A stretch of 64,000 nucleotides of DNA, from the NCBI RefSeq assembly GCF_003432035.1, contig NZ_QOHO01000049.1, positions 1 through 64,000 on the forward strand. The letters are read 5' to 3'. Within the stretch, counting starts at the first letter, position 1. Each line of letters opens with the position of its first letter. The notes below the pieces were generated by a model. The model made no database searches, was not told the origin of the DNA, and worked only from the letters and a program-made list of their open reading frames with translations. The DNA comes from Lacrimispora amygdalina. GTDB lineage: Bacteria > Bacillota > Clostridia > Lachnospirales > Lachnospiraceae. A program made the position numbers and the translations under genes. Positions 9,074 to 17,667 of this stretch are shown here, piece after piece.

Positions 9074-9094
9074 AGATTTAGTCAGGAGGGTCTT

Positions 9095-10159
9095 ATGTAC
9101 ATAGAACTGAAACATGTTGAAAAATCATACGGAGATTTTAAGGCTTCAAAAGAGGTGAATTTCGGCCTGAAAAAAGGAACACTGGCAGCTCTTCTGGGAC
9201 CAAGCGGAAGCGGAAAAACAACAATTTTGCGGATGATTGCCGGTTTTGAAACGCCGGATTCCGGTGATATCGTTATCGATCAGAAAAGAGTCAATGATCT
9301 TCCGGCAGCTGATAGAGGAATCGGTTTTGTATTTCAAAATTACGCATTGTTCCGATACATGACAGTTTTTGAAAATATTGCCTTTGGTCTGGAAGTAAAA
9401 AAGGTTCACAAAAAGCTGATTAAGGAACGGGTTATGGAGCTGCTGTCCTTAACCGGTCTGGAGGGGTTAGAGAAACGCTATCCCAACCAGCTTTCCGGCG
9501 GACAGCGTCAGAGGGTTGCATTTGCCAGAGCACTGGCACCCAGCCCCGGGCTTTTGCTTCTTGATGAACCGTTTGCAGCCATTGATGCAAAGGTGCGTCA
9601 GGAACTTCGCAGCTGGTTAAAGGAAATGATTCATAAGGTAGGCATTACCAGCATCTTTGTCACCCATGATCAGGATGAAGCGGTGGAGGTAGCAGATGAG
9701 ATTATTGTCACCAATCAGGGAAGAATTGAACAGATCGCCAGTCCATTTGAGATCTATAAAAATCCTACAACTCCCTTTGTAGCTGAGTTTATCGGTCAGT
9801 CCGCGAGAATGGATGGGTATCATAAGCTGAAGGGATTTGAAAAAGGTGATTACATGGGGGCGATCATCCGGCCTGAATTTGTGGAAGCATTTAAAAGTGA
9901 TAATTTAAAGTTTCAGGATGTGATGGAGTATTCGGAGGAGGGAACCATTGAAGAGATTTCCTTTCGTGGAAACTATCTGGAGGTACGGCTCAATGTAAAT
10001 GGAGTTTCCCTTACCACCCGCCGGTCTCTGGAAAGGCGTCCTGTTTCCATTGGTGAAAAAATGCATGTGATCGTTTACCGGATTTATGCTTACGATGACA
10101 AAAGGGCGTATCTGCTGGAAAATGCACTGTTAAACGGAGCTAATATCGTCACATTCTGA
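9095..10159 (+). CDS. cysA: Sulfate ABC transporter ATP-binding protein CysA
   Basis: A 354-residue ATPase. The Walker A motif is GPSGSGKTT near residue 34, the Q-loop VFQNYALFRYMTV, the signature LSGGQRQR, Walker B GLLLLDEP and the switch histidine in IFVTHDQDEA. A C-terminal regulatory TOBE-like region of about 110 residues follows (from MGAIIRPEFVEAF). It is 21 bases after cysW, with AGGAGG upstream. It powers import by the Sbp-CysT-CysW complex on the cytoplasmic face. Confidence 0.95.
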   Translation: MYIELKHVEKSYGDFKASKEVNFGLKKGTLAALLGPSGSGKTTILRMIAGFETPDSGDIVIDQKRVNDLPAADRGIGFVFQNYALFRYMTVFENIAFGLEVKKVHKKLIKERVMELLSLTGLEGLEKRYPNQLSGGQRQRVAFARALAPSPGLLLLDEPFAAIDAKVRQELRSWLKEMIHKVGITSIFVTHDQDEAVEVADEIIVTNQGRIEQIASPFEIYKNPTTPFVAEFIGQSARMDGYHKLKGFEKGDYMGAIIRPEFVEAFKSDNLKFQDVMEYSEEGTIEEISFRGNYLEVRLNVNGVSLTTRRSLERRPVSIGEKMHVIVYRIYAYDDKRAYLLENALLNGANIVTF

Positions 10160-10192
10160 CACAGAAAAAAGGATCAGACAGAGGAGTTAAAG

Positions 10193-11881
10193 ATGAGTAT
10201 AAGGTTAAAACGGGAAGTTATGACGGCAGATGTTCTGATTATAGGCGGAGGGACGGCAGGTTGTTATGCGGCGCTGACTCTTTCAAAGAATTCGGATTTA
10301 AAGGTTATTATTGCCGAAAAAGCCGGGATCAGGCGGAGCGGCTGTCTGGCAGCAGGGGTAAATGCCATAAATGCCTACATTACAGAGGGGAAGACTGCTG
10401 AGGATTATGTGGATTACGCAATGAAAGATGCGGCAGGCATTGCAAGAGAAGATCTTCTGTTAACGGCAGCCTTAAGATTCAATAAAGTGACAGCTGATTT
10501 AGAACGGCTGGGGCTTGTGATACTAAAGGATGAAAAGGGCAATTATGTGGCCAGAGGAAAACGTAATATAAAGATTAACGGAGAAAATATAAAGCCCATT
10601 CTTGCTGATGCCGTATTGCAGGCACCAAATGTCACGGTTTTAGAGCATGTAAATGTGACGGATCTGCTTGTAGATAACAATAAAGTAAAGGGAGCTGCCG
10701 GCTTTCATATGGATGAAAATACCGCTTATGAAATCCGGGCAGCAGCAGTCATTGTTTCCACCGGAGGTGCAGCCGGTCTTTATAAGCCAAATAACCCGGG
10801 ATTTTCCCGGCATAAGATGTGGTACCCTCCCTTTAATACAGGAGCTGGTTATGCCATGGGAATTAAAGCCGGTGCAGAAATGACATCTTTTGAAATGCGC
10901 TTTATTGCACTCCGATGCAAGGATACCATAGCCCCCACCGGAACCATTGCCCAGGGAGTCAGGGCAAAACAGATCAATTCCAGAGGTGAGGTTTACGAAG
11001 AAAAATACGGAATCACCACCAGTGAACGGGTCTATGGAACCGTAAGGGAAAATCAGCTGGGTAATGGTCCCTGCTATCTTCACACGGGAGGAATTGACAA
11101 AGACACGGAGGAAGACTTACTGAAAGCATACTTAAATATGGCTCCCAGCCAGACTCTTAAATGGCTGCAAAATGACAGGACGCCTGGAAAAGAGGATGTG
11201 GAGATAGCGGGAACCGAGCCTTATATAGTTGGAGGCCATACTGCAAGCGGCTACTGGATTAATACAAACAGGGAGACCACAGTCAGCGGTTTATATGCGG
11301 CAGGAGATGCAGCAGGCGGCTGTCCCCAGAAGTATGTGACAGGAGCCATGGCAGAAGGGGAAATTGCCGCAATTGATATTATAAAAAAAGGCAGGCGGAT
11401 TGAAATCTCAGATCAGATTCCAGCCTTTGCTGATGAAAAGATCCGGGAGTATGAAAGCATTTTAAATGGCACAGAAGCCGTTTTTTCAGCAGAGGAGCTG
11501 GAAGAGGCAATGCAGAAGGTGATGGATGAGTATGCCGGAGGGATTTCAACCAATTATCAGTTTAATGAAAAGCAGCTGAAGCTTGGAGAAGAAAAAATAA
11601 TGGAAATCACGGAGCTGACCAGATATTTAAATGCCTCCGATATGCATGAGCTGATGTTTGTCTATGAGCTGAAGGAACGCCTGATTGTATGCCGTTCTGT
11701 CATTGCCCATCTGCGCTTTAGAAAGGAAACCAGATGGCATTCCTTCCAGGAGAATTTAGATTTTCCCAGGACAGATGAGGCTTACCATAAATTTGTTAAT
11801 TCCACACTGAAAGACGGCAGGTTGATTTTAAAACTCCGGGACATAGGAAAGGAGACCAGATATGAGCATACGGATTTCTAA
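10193..11881 (+). CDS. aprA: Adenylylsulfate (APS) reductase alpha subunit, AprA-like flavoprotein
   Basis: A 562-residue flavoprotein of the fumarate reductase/AprA superfamily. The FAD-binding glycine motif is ADVLIIGGGTAGCYAAL at about 12-28, followed by the AprA-like EKAGIRRSGCLAAGVNAINAYI. A C-terminal segment (GLYAAGDAAGGCPQKYVTGAM) completes the FAD site. The next gene encodes a two-cluster ferredoxin overlapping it by 20 bases, matching the AprAB arrangement. With CysD/CysN downstream, the likely reaction is reduction of APS to sulfite and AMP. The context is assimilatory: transporter plus ATP sulfurylase, with no dsrAB or qmo genes here. A different flavoprotein reductase role cannot be fully excluded. 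Confidence 0.85.
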   Translation: MSIRLKREVMTADVLIIGGGTAGCYAALTLSKNSDLKVIIAEKAGIRRSGCLAAGVNAINAYITEGKTAEDYVDYAMKDAAGIAREDLLLTAALRFNKVTADLERLGLVILKDEKGNYVARGKRNIKINGENIKPILADAVLQAPNVTVLEHVNVTDLLVDNNKVKGAAGFHMDENTAYEIRAAAVIVSTGGAAGLYKPNNPGFSRHKMWYPPFNTGAGYAMGIKAGAEMTSFEMRFIALRCKDTIAPTGTIAQGVRAKQINSRGEVYEEKYGITTSERVYGTVRENQLGNGPCYLHTGGIDKDTEEDLLKAYLNMAPSQTLKWLQNDRTPGKEDVEIAGTEPYIVGGHTASGYWINTNRETTVSGLYAAGDAAGGCPQKYVTGAMAEGEIAAIDIIKKGRRIEISDQIPAFADEKIREYESILNGTEAVFSAEELEEAMQKVMDEYAGGISTNYQFNEKQLKLGEEKIMEITELTRYLNASDMHELMFVYELKERLIVCRSVIAHLRFRKETRWHSFQENLDFPRTDEAYHKFVNSTLKDGRLILKLRDIGKETRYEHTDF

Positions 11882-12173
11882 AGAAACATGTGTGGGCTGT
11901 CTTGCCTGCATCCGGGTCTGTCCGGGCAGTCTGATTAAGGAAAAAGACGGCAAAGCATTTATCAAATATCCCAGAGACTGCTGGGGCTGTGCCTCCTGCG
12001 TGAAGGAGTGCCGGTTTGGAGCCATTGATTTTTACCTGGGAGCTGATATGGGAGGAAATGGAACTGTGATGAACGTGTCCGTGGAAGGGGACCGCCTTCT
12101 CTGGAACATCACCAGACCCGATGGTACCGTACGCATGATTGAAGTGGACGGTAAAAATTCGAATAAGTATTAG
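11862..12173 (+). CDS. aprB: APS reductase beta subunit, AprB-like 2[4Fe-4S] ferredoxin
   Basis: A 103-residue ferredoxin with two cluster motifs, [13 protein letters not shown] (about 10-22) and [16 protein letters not shown] (about 39-54). A tail of about 45 residues follows ([20 protein letters not shown]). It is shorter than the roughly 150-residue AprB of dissimilatory sulfate reducers, whose tail wraps around AprA. The start ATG has AAAGGAG upstream within the end of aprA, and the 20-base overlap implies coupled translation. It would pass electrons to the AprA flavin. The electron donor is unknown. Confidence 0.87.
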   Translation: MSIRISKETCVGCLACIRVCPGSLIKEKDGKAFIKYPRDCWGCASCVKECRFGAIDFYLGADMGGNGTVMNVSVEGDRLLWNITRPDGTVRMIEVDGKNSNKY

Positions 12174-12186
12174 AGGAGAAAATATT

Positions 12187-13089
12187 ATGAGCAGATTATC
12201 CCATCTTGATGAGTTGGAAGCAGAAGCAATTTATATTATCAGAGAGGTAGCCGCCCAGTGCGAGAAGCCGGTTATGCTCTATTCAATCGGAAAGGACAGT
12301 TCCGTCATGCTCCACCTGGCATTAAAGGCGTTCTATCCGGAGAAGCCGCCTTTCCCATTTCTTCATGTCAACACCACCTGGAAGTTTAAAGAAATGATTG
12401 AATTCCGGGACAGGACAGCTAAGGAACTGGGGATTGAGCTGCTGGAATACATCAACGAAGACGGTGTCGCAAGGGGGATCAATCCATTTGACCATGGCTC
12501 CTCCTATACGGATATCATGAAAACCCAGGCATTAAAGCAGGCGCTTAATAAATATGGGTTTACTGCAGCCTTTGGCGGGGGCAGACGGGATGAGGAAAAA
12601 AGCCGTGCAAAAGAACGGATCTTTTCCTTCCGAAATGCTTCCCACGCCTGGGATCCTAAAAATCAGAGACCGGAAATGTGGAAGCTTTACAACACAGAGA
12701 TTTATAAAGGGGAGAGCATCCGGGTATTTCCTATTTCCAACTGGACGGAAAAGGACATCTGGCAGTACATAAAACAGGAGAATATTCCCATTGTTCCATT
12801 GTATTTTGCCGCAGAAAGGCCGGTTGTTTACCGGGATCACGATATTATCATGGTGGATGATGACCGGATGAGGTTAAATCCCGGAGAGGTTCCCCAGCTT
12901 AAAAAGGTTCGTTTCCGGACGCTGGGCTGTTATCCTCTTTCCGGCGGAGTTCTTTCAGAAGCAGTTACCATTGATCAGATTATTGAAGAGACTCTAAGCT
13001 CCGTAGAATCAGAGCGGACCAGCCGGGTGATTGACAAAGACGGCGGAGCCGCCAGTATGGAAAAGAGAAAGAGGGAGGGTTATTTCTAA
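12187..13089 (+). CDS. cysD: Sulfate adenylyltransferase subunit 2 (ATP sulfurylase small subunit)
   Basis: A 300-residue CysD. The N-type PP-loop [18 protein letters not shown] is followed by [15 protein letters not shown] and the conserved [20 protein letters not shown] and [17 protein letters not shown] blocks. It forms APS from ATP and sulfate together with the CysN GTPase. An open frame extends upstream to 12139, but the ATG at 12187 with AGAGGAGAA in front gives the family start [15 protein letters not shown]. Its TAA stop shares one base with the cysN ATG, so the two are translationally coupled. Confidence 0.96.
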   Translation: MSRLSHLDELEAEAIYIIREVAAQCEKPVMLYSIGKDSSVMLHLALKAFYPEKPPFPFLHVNTTWKFKEMIEFRDRTAKELGIELLEYINEDGVARGINPFDHGSSYTDIMKTQALKQALNKYGFTAAFGGGRRDEEKSRAKERIFSFRNASHAWDPKNQRPEMWKLYNTEIYKGESIRVFPISNWTEKDIWQYIKQENIPIVPLYFAAERPVVYRDHDIIMVDDDRMRLNPGEVPQLKKVRFRTLGCYPLSGGVLSEAVTIDQIIEETLSSVESERTSRVIDKDGGAASMEKRKREGYF

Positions 13090-14777
13090 TGAACGGATTG
13101 CTGAAATTTATTACATGCGGAAGTGTGGACGACGGAAAATCTACTCTGATCGGTCATATACTCTACGATTCCAAACTGCTGTATGCAGATCAGGAAAAGG
13201 CGCTGCTGCTTGACAGTAAGGTGGGCTCCAGAGGCGGTGAGATTGATTATTCCCTTCTTTTAGACGGTCTGATGGCGGAACGGGAGCAGGGAATTACCAT
13301 TGATGTGGCTTACCGGTATTTTACAACGGAGAGAAGAAGCTTTATCGTGGCGGATACACCGGGGCATGAGGAATATACAAGAAATATGGCGGTAGGGGCT
13401 TCCTTCGCCCAGTTAGCGGTTATTCTCGTGGATGCGAAGCAGGGCGTTCTGGTACAGACAAGGCGCCACTTAAGGATCTGTTCCCTTATGGGAATCCGTC
13501 ATTTCATCTTCGCAGTCAACAAGATGGATCTGGCCGATTACAGTCAGGAACGCTTTGAAGAGATCAGCCGGAGTGTTGCAGCTCTGACAGAGGAATTGTC
13601 TTTAAAGCATGTGACCATAATTCCTGTCAGTGCCACGGAAGGGGATAATGTGACAGCAAAATCAGATCATATGCCCTGGTATCTGGGAGAAACGCTGCTT
13701 TCCTGTCTGGAGCAGACCGAAGTTGCAAAGGAGGATGGGAATGGTTTTTATATGCCTGTTCAGAGAGTGTGCCGTCCTGACCATGAATTTCGCGGTTTTC
13801 AGGGCCAGGTTGAATCAGGAACCGTTTCAGTCGGACAAAGCCTAACCGTTCTTCCTGGAAATGAGACAGCAAAGATAAAGAGCATCCTGGTGGGGGACCG
13901 GCCGTCGGACCAGGCATCTGCAGGCCAGGCAGTTACCATACAGCTTGACAGAGAGGTGGATGTGAGCAGGGGAAGTGTTCTGACCGATCAGGATCAGCTG
14001 CCGGTAAGCAAAGAGGTGAAAGCCTCCATTCTGTGGATGGATGAAGCACCACTTAAGGAAGGCAATGATTATCTGCTGAAGCTGGGAACAAGAATGCTTC
14101 CCGCCGTGGTAAAGCGCATTGATTACCGGGTGGATATTAATTCAGGTGAGCATTTACCCGCCCAGGAGATTGGTAAGAATGAGATTGCGTCCTGTCTGAT
14201 TGAATTTTCCCAAAGAATCCCGGTTGATGAATTTAAAAGAAACAAAACTCTTGGGGAACTGATTTTAATTGACAGAGTCAGCCATATGACATCAGCCTGC
14301 GGAGTAGTAGAGCATGTGGAGAGCGGAGAAGAAAAACCTTACTTTGAGAAAGGCGGGTTACGGGCAGGCGGATACATTTTTGAAGAGTTCTATTTTAATC
14401 TGGAAAATGCCTTTCTTTCCAGACAGAAGACAAAAGAGACCACATACCGCCAGGGTGACTTAGTCCCTGTTTCGGGAGACAGTTTCCATTATCCTGACTT
14501 TTTTGATGTAATATCTCTGGATGATTCTGCAGCAGTTCTTGTGCGAAACAGAACAATACTGGATATCATAAGCCTTGATGATTATGGTTATTCCGGATTA
14601 CCGATTCTGGATGAGAGAGGCTTTGCCTTAAAAATCGGTTCCAGAGAAGATTTGTTAAACTGCCTGGCTGAATATAAAAAACTGGCGCCTGGTAATAAAA
14701 TCGCTTTCCATAATAAATGGTCTAAATTTGAAACGTACAGACGGATTGTATGTAATGAAAATTTCTGGATTATTTAA
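13089..14777 (+). CDS. cysN: Sulfate adenylyltransferase subunit 1 (GTPase) with C-terminal extension
   Basis: A 562-residue CysN. The EF-Tu-like GTPase motifs are GSVDDGKST (11-19), DTPGHEEY (89-96) and NKMD (144-147), followed by two beta-barrel domains to about residue 420. Typical CysN ends near there or continues into an APS kinase domain (CysNC). Here the remaining roughly 140 residues (GYIFEEFYFNLENAF to FWII) have no P-loop and are not an APS kinase; I do not recognise this extension. It is the last gene of the sulfate operon and is followed by a terminator. GTP hydrolysis drives APS formation by CysD. Confidence 0.94.
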   Translation: MNGLLKFITCGSVDDGKSTLIGHILYDSKLLYADQEKALLLDSKVGSRGGEIDYSLLLDGLMAEREQGITIDVAYRYFTTERRSFIVADTPGHEEYTRNMAVGASFAQLAVILVDAKQGVLVQTRRHLRICSLMGIRHFIFAVNKMDLADYSQERFEEISRSVAALTEELSLKHVTIIPVSATEGDNVTAKSDHMPWYLGETLLSCLEQTEVAKEDGNGFYMPVQRVCRPDHEFRGFQGQVESGTVSVGQSLTVLPGNETAKIKSILVGDRPSDQASAGQAVTIQLDREVDVSRGSVLTDQDQLPVSKEVKASILWMDEAPLKEGNDYLLKLGTRMLPAVVKRIDYRVDINSGEHLPAQEIGKNEIASCLIEFSQRIPVDEFKRNKTLGELILIDRVSHMTSACGVVEHVESGEEKPYFEKGGLRAGGYIFEEFYFNLENAFLSRQKTKETTYRQGDLVPVSGDSFHYPDFFDVISLDDSAAVLVRNRTILDIISLDDYGYSGLPILDERGFALKIGSREDLLNCLAEYKKLAPGNKIAFHNKWSKFETYRRIVCNENFWII

Positions 14778-14797
14778 AGCATATATTAAAACCAAAT

Positions 14798-14848
14798 AAA
14801 AAACAGCTTTCCGTCTGCTATGATTGCAGCTGGGAAGCTGTTTTTTAT
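14798..14848 (+). terminator. Rho-independent terminator of the sulfate operon
   Basis: AAACAGCTTTCC pairs with GGGAAGCTGTTT around an 18-base loop, with A-rich and T-rich flanks on either side, so it could also work in reverse. It lies 20 bases after the cysN stop. Confidence 0.85.
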
Positions 14849-14909
14849 TGAATGAGATAACCTGGTAATTACATACTTTTTGGATAGTTTTATTGGTAAA
14901 TATATACAA

Positions 14910-14936
14910 AATATACGCAGTATACTTGATACTGCG
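14910..14936 (+). repeat. Left arm of long-range inverted repeat
   Basis: The core is an internally near-palindromic site of 21 bases, CGCAGTAT then ACTTG then ATACTGCG (14916-14936). The identical core occurs in reverse orientation at 15261-15281. Including outer flanks the two arms match at 26 of 27 positions. The asymmetric ACTTG centre defines the orientation. Confidence 0.9.
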
Positions 14937-15260
14937 TGGTGAATATTGATGAAAATAATGATATATTTTTATTATACAACGCCCTAAATTAATTGTCAAA
15001 TAATAGTATATTATGTAGAAATATGTATATTGATAAAAATTATACATAGTTTTTAAGCTTTAATACGCCTGTTTTACTTAAATCACCAGTTAAGCCGTCA
15101 GAATTTAAGTCAGTTAATATTTTTAGAGAAATTAGTATGCTATATATTGTTAATTATAATAGAGAGTTTATTTTTATGCAAAGATATAAATTCTTATACC
15201 GTCATTTTCAGCGTCCCATATAAAATAAACATTGATAAATAAAAGGATTTTTTTAAAATG

Positions 15261-15287
15261 CGCAGTATCAAGTATACTGCGAATATT
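15261..15287 (-). repeat. Right arm of long-range inverted repeat
   Basis: CGCAGTAT then CAAGT then ATACTGCG (15261-15281) plus outer flank to 15287. This is the reverse complement of the left arm at 14910-14936, 324 bases away. It ends 120 bases before the chemoreceptor start codon. Confidence 0.9.
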
Positions 15288-15406
15288 ATCGGCGGCGTGT
15301 ATTTTATGCAACACATTTAAACTGAGTTTCGCAGTATCCTGCTAAAAAGCCGGAGAGCTGAAAACACTGCACGCCCAGAAACAGGTTAAATAAAAAGGAG
15401 AAAACT

Positions 15407-17461
15407 ATGTCGGAGCATGCTTCAGGAAAAAACGTGAGAAAGATTCACAAATTTGGTTTAAAAAGTCTACTGACTAAAATACTTTTTTTCGTCGGAATCC
15501 CTGTCATTCTGTCCTTTTGTATTGTGGGTGCGGTCATCTTGTTTCTGGTTAAATCCAGCGTGGACGACATGACTGAAAAAGAGTTGATTGCAAAATCACA
15601 GGTGGCTGCTGAGGAGATGGAAGGTTACTTTAATCAATACAAACACAAAGCCGGCCAGCTGTCAGATACGGTGGCGCTTCAGAAATTTTTCCAGGATTTA
15701 AGGCCAGGCACAGTCATTACATCGGAATCAGGATTTGATGATATCAAACAGACTATGGTTCGGTCTTACGAGAAAGATAAGGATTCCATTGTGGCTTTCT
15801 GGATTGCTGACATAGATTCCAGCCAGCTGGCCCAGTCAGACGGATTTGTGTCTGATCAGACTTATCATGTCACAGAACGTCCCTGGTATCAGCGCCTGGT
15901 GGATTCGGGAAGTACAATTATGACAGAGCCTTTTGAGGATTTCGCAACAAAGGCACAGATTGTAAGTATTATAGCCCCTGTTTTTGGAACAGATGGCAAG
16001 GAAATCATAGGAGCCGTAGGAATTGACTTTTCTCTGGATGGACTTGTAACAACCATTGGCTCCTATCAGCTTGGAGATACGGGATTTTACATACTTACAT
16101 CAAAAGAAGGACAGGTTATTTACCATCCGGACAAGGAGATGGTAAATAAAAAAATTGCCGATTTAGATATGTCACAGAACATGAAAGATGCTCTTACCTC
16201 CTCTTCGGAAGGATTTCTTTCTTTTACCTCAAAACAGTCAGAGGCAGAGGGGTATGTGCGTAAGGTGGGAGATACGGGCTGGACTGTAGCTGCCGGACTT
16301 CCGGTGAATGAATTTTACCAGGGTTACAGGGCAATCACGGTCTCTATGATTGGGGTATTTGCGATTGCAGTACTGGTGGTAGTTGTCATGATTCTGCTGA
16401 TTTCCAGGATGATCGTTGCACCAATTAAGAAGCTGACCAGAACGGCTGACTTAATCGCTGACGGCAGACTGGATATTTCGGCAGATGTAAGCTCCAGCGA
16501 TGAGACCGGGCAGATGGCGTTTGCTTTAAACCGCACGGTAGTCCAGTTAAACCGGTATATCGATTATATCCGCGAGATCACCCAGGTGCTTGAAGTGATG
16601 GCAGACGGGAATATGCAGATAGAGCTTAATCAGGATTATAAAGGGGAATTTGCGCCTGTAAAAGATGCACTTTTAACCATTTCCCAGTCGCTGAACCACA
16701 CTTTGAAATTAATACAGGCAAGTGCAGATGAGGTGGGGATCGGAGCAGATCAGGTATCCCAGGGAGCTCAGACTCTGGCTTCAGGTTCGGCAGAACAGGC
16801 AGCCACCATTGAAGAATTAAGTGCTTCCATTGAAGGAATGTCAGAGCAGGCGGAATTAAATATGGAGAAGGTGAAAAAAGCAGCGGAGTCTGTCCTTCAA
16901 TCAGCACAGGGACTTTCAAAGAGCAATGAATTTATGGAACAGCTAAGATCAGCCATGAAAGATATCAGCAGTTCCTCCGATAAAATAAACAGCATTACAA
17001 AGGTAATTGAAGATATTGCCTTCCAGACGAATATTCTTGCTTTAAATGCGGCAGTGGAAGCTGCCAGAGCAGGAGAAGCCGGGAAGGGATTTGCAGTAGT
17101 TGCTGATGAGGTCCGCAGTCTGGCTGAGAAATCAGCACAGGCAGCAGGGCAGACTGCAGCCATCATTGTACACTCTTCAGATACCGTTTCAAGAGGAGAA
17201 AAACTGGTTGGTATTACGTCTGAGACTTTAAATGAGGTTGCGGTAAGCTCTGGTTTTGTTGAACAGGTCATTGGTGAAATCGAAGCTGCATCAAGATCAC
17301 AGGCAGAATCGGCAAAACAGATGGCACTGGGACTTAACCAGGTATCGGCAGTGGTGCAGTCCAATGCTGCCACTGCACAGGAAAGCTCCGCTTCCAGCGA
17401 AGAACTGGCCGCTCAGGCCCAGACTCTCAGGGATGAAGTCGGCAAGTTTAAGCTCAGCTGA
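15407..17461 (+). CDS. Methyl-accepting chemotaxis protein with dCache-type sensor
   Basis: A 684-residue transmembrane chemoreceptor. One hydrophobic helix ([24 protein letters not shown], in two parts) near residues 25-48 and a second near 305-330 flank an extracellular Cache domain; [10 protein letters not shown] is typical. A HAMP linker follows the second helix ([23 protein letters not shown]). The cytoplasmic signalling hairpin carries the conserved tip [36 protein letters not shown]. No C-terminal CheR-binding pentapeptide is seen. It would modulate CheA for taxis to an extracellular small molecule. It is probably monocistronic and lies downstream of the inverted-repeat region. Confidence 0.95.
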   Translation: MSEHASGKNVRKIHKFGLKSLLTKILFFVGIPVILSFCIVGAVILFLVKSSVDDMTEKELIAKSQVAAEEMEGYFNQYKHKAGQLSDTVALQKFFQDLRPGTVITSESGFDDIKQTMVRSYEKDKDSIVAFWIADIDSSQLAQSDGFVSDQTYHVTERPWYQRLVDSGSTIMTEPFEDFATKAQIVSIIAPVFGTDGKEIIGAVGIDFSLDGLVTTIGSYQLGDTGFYILTSKEGQVIYHPDKEMVNKKIADLDMSQNMKDALTSSSEGFLSFTSKQSEAEGYVRKVGDTGWTVAAGLPVNEFYQGYRAITVSMIGVFAIAVLVVVVMILLISRMIVAPIKKLTRTADLIADGRLDISADVSSSDETGQMAFALNRTVVQLNRYIDYIREITQVLEVMADGNMQIELNQDYKGEFAPVKDALLTISQSLNHTLKLIQASADEVGIGADQVSQGAQTLASGSAEQAATIEELSASIEGMSEQAELNMEKVKKAAESVLQSAQGLSKSNEFMEQLRSAMKDISSSSDKINSITKVIEDIAFQTNILALNAAVEAARAGEAGKGFAVVADEVRSLAEKSAQAAGQTAAIIVHSSDTVSRGEKLVGITSETLNEVAVSSGFVEQVIGEIEAASRSQAESAKQMALGLNQVSAVVQSNAATAQESSASSEELAAQAQTLRDEVGKFKLS

Positions 17462-17534
17462 AACACATAAATAAGAACGCAGTCAGCTGTGAAAATTTTT
17501 ATCAATAAATCTGCGGGAAATTTGTAAAACCTTT

Positions 17535-17563
17535 TTGACACGTGGCGAAAAAAGGATTATACT
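17535..17563 (+). promoter_or_regulatory. Strong sigma-A promoter for second chemoreceptor
   Basis: TTGACA (17535-17540), 17 bases and TATACT (17558-17563), one mismatch from consensus. The expected transcript start is near 17570, leaving a leader of about 98 bases. Confidence 0.85.
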
Positions 17564-17575
17564 GGTGATATATGG

Positions 17576-17605
17576 AAAAAGGGGGGGAGTAATCTCCCTT
17601 TTTTT
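17576..17605 (+). terminator. Hairpin with T-run in the leader of the second chemoreceptor gene
   Basis: GGGAG (17585-17589), loop TAAT and CTCCC (17594-17598) are followed by seven T. An upstream A-run and G-run extend the pairing with the T-run. It begins only about 10-15 bases after the predicted transcript start, so it could attenuate this transcript, or catch readthrough from the previous chemoreceptor gene. Confidence 0.55.
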
Positions 17606-17667
17606 CTCCGGAAATCTCAACAGAAATCTGAATTTCGGACTTTATCACGGAGGAGGCACCAGGATTT

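Larger units (their letters stand above)
14849..15406. other. AT-rich intergenic region flanked by inverted repeats
   Basis: No convincing gene is seen in this stretch between the sulfate operon and the first chemoreceptor gene. It holds a pair of inverted 27-base repeats (14910-14936 and 15261-15287) enclosing 324 very AT-rich bases, plus a partial copy CGCAGTATC at 15330-15338. Promoter-like fragments inside are weak; one example is TTAATA with TATGCT after 16 bases around 15115-15142. A ribosome site AAAAGGAGAAAACT precedes the chemoreceptor ATG at 15407. Confidence 0.5.

Noticed and set aside
14910-15287. Miniature transposable element bounded by inverted repeats
   Set aside because: No target-site duplication flanks the arms, and each arm is itself palindromic, which fits recombinase or operator sites better than transposon ends.
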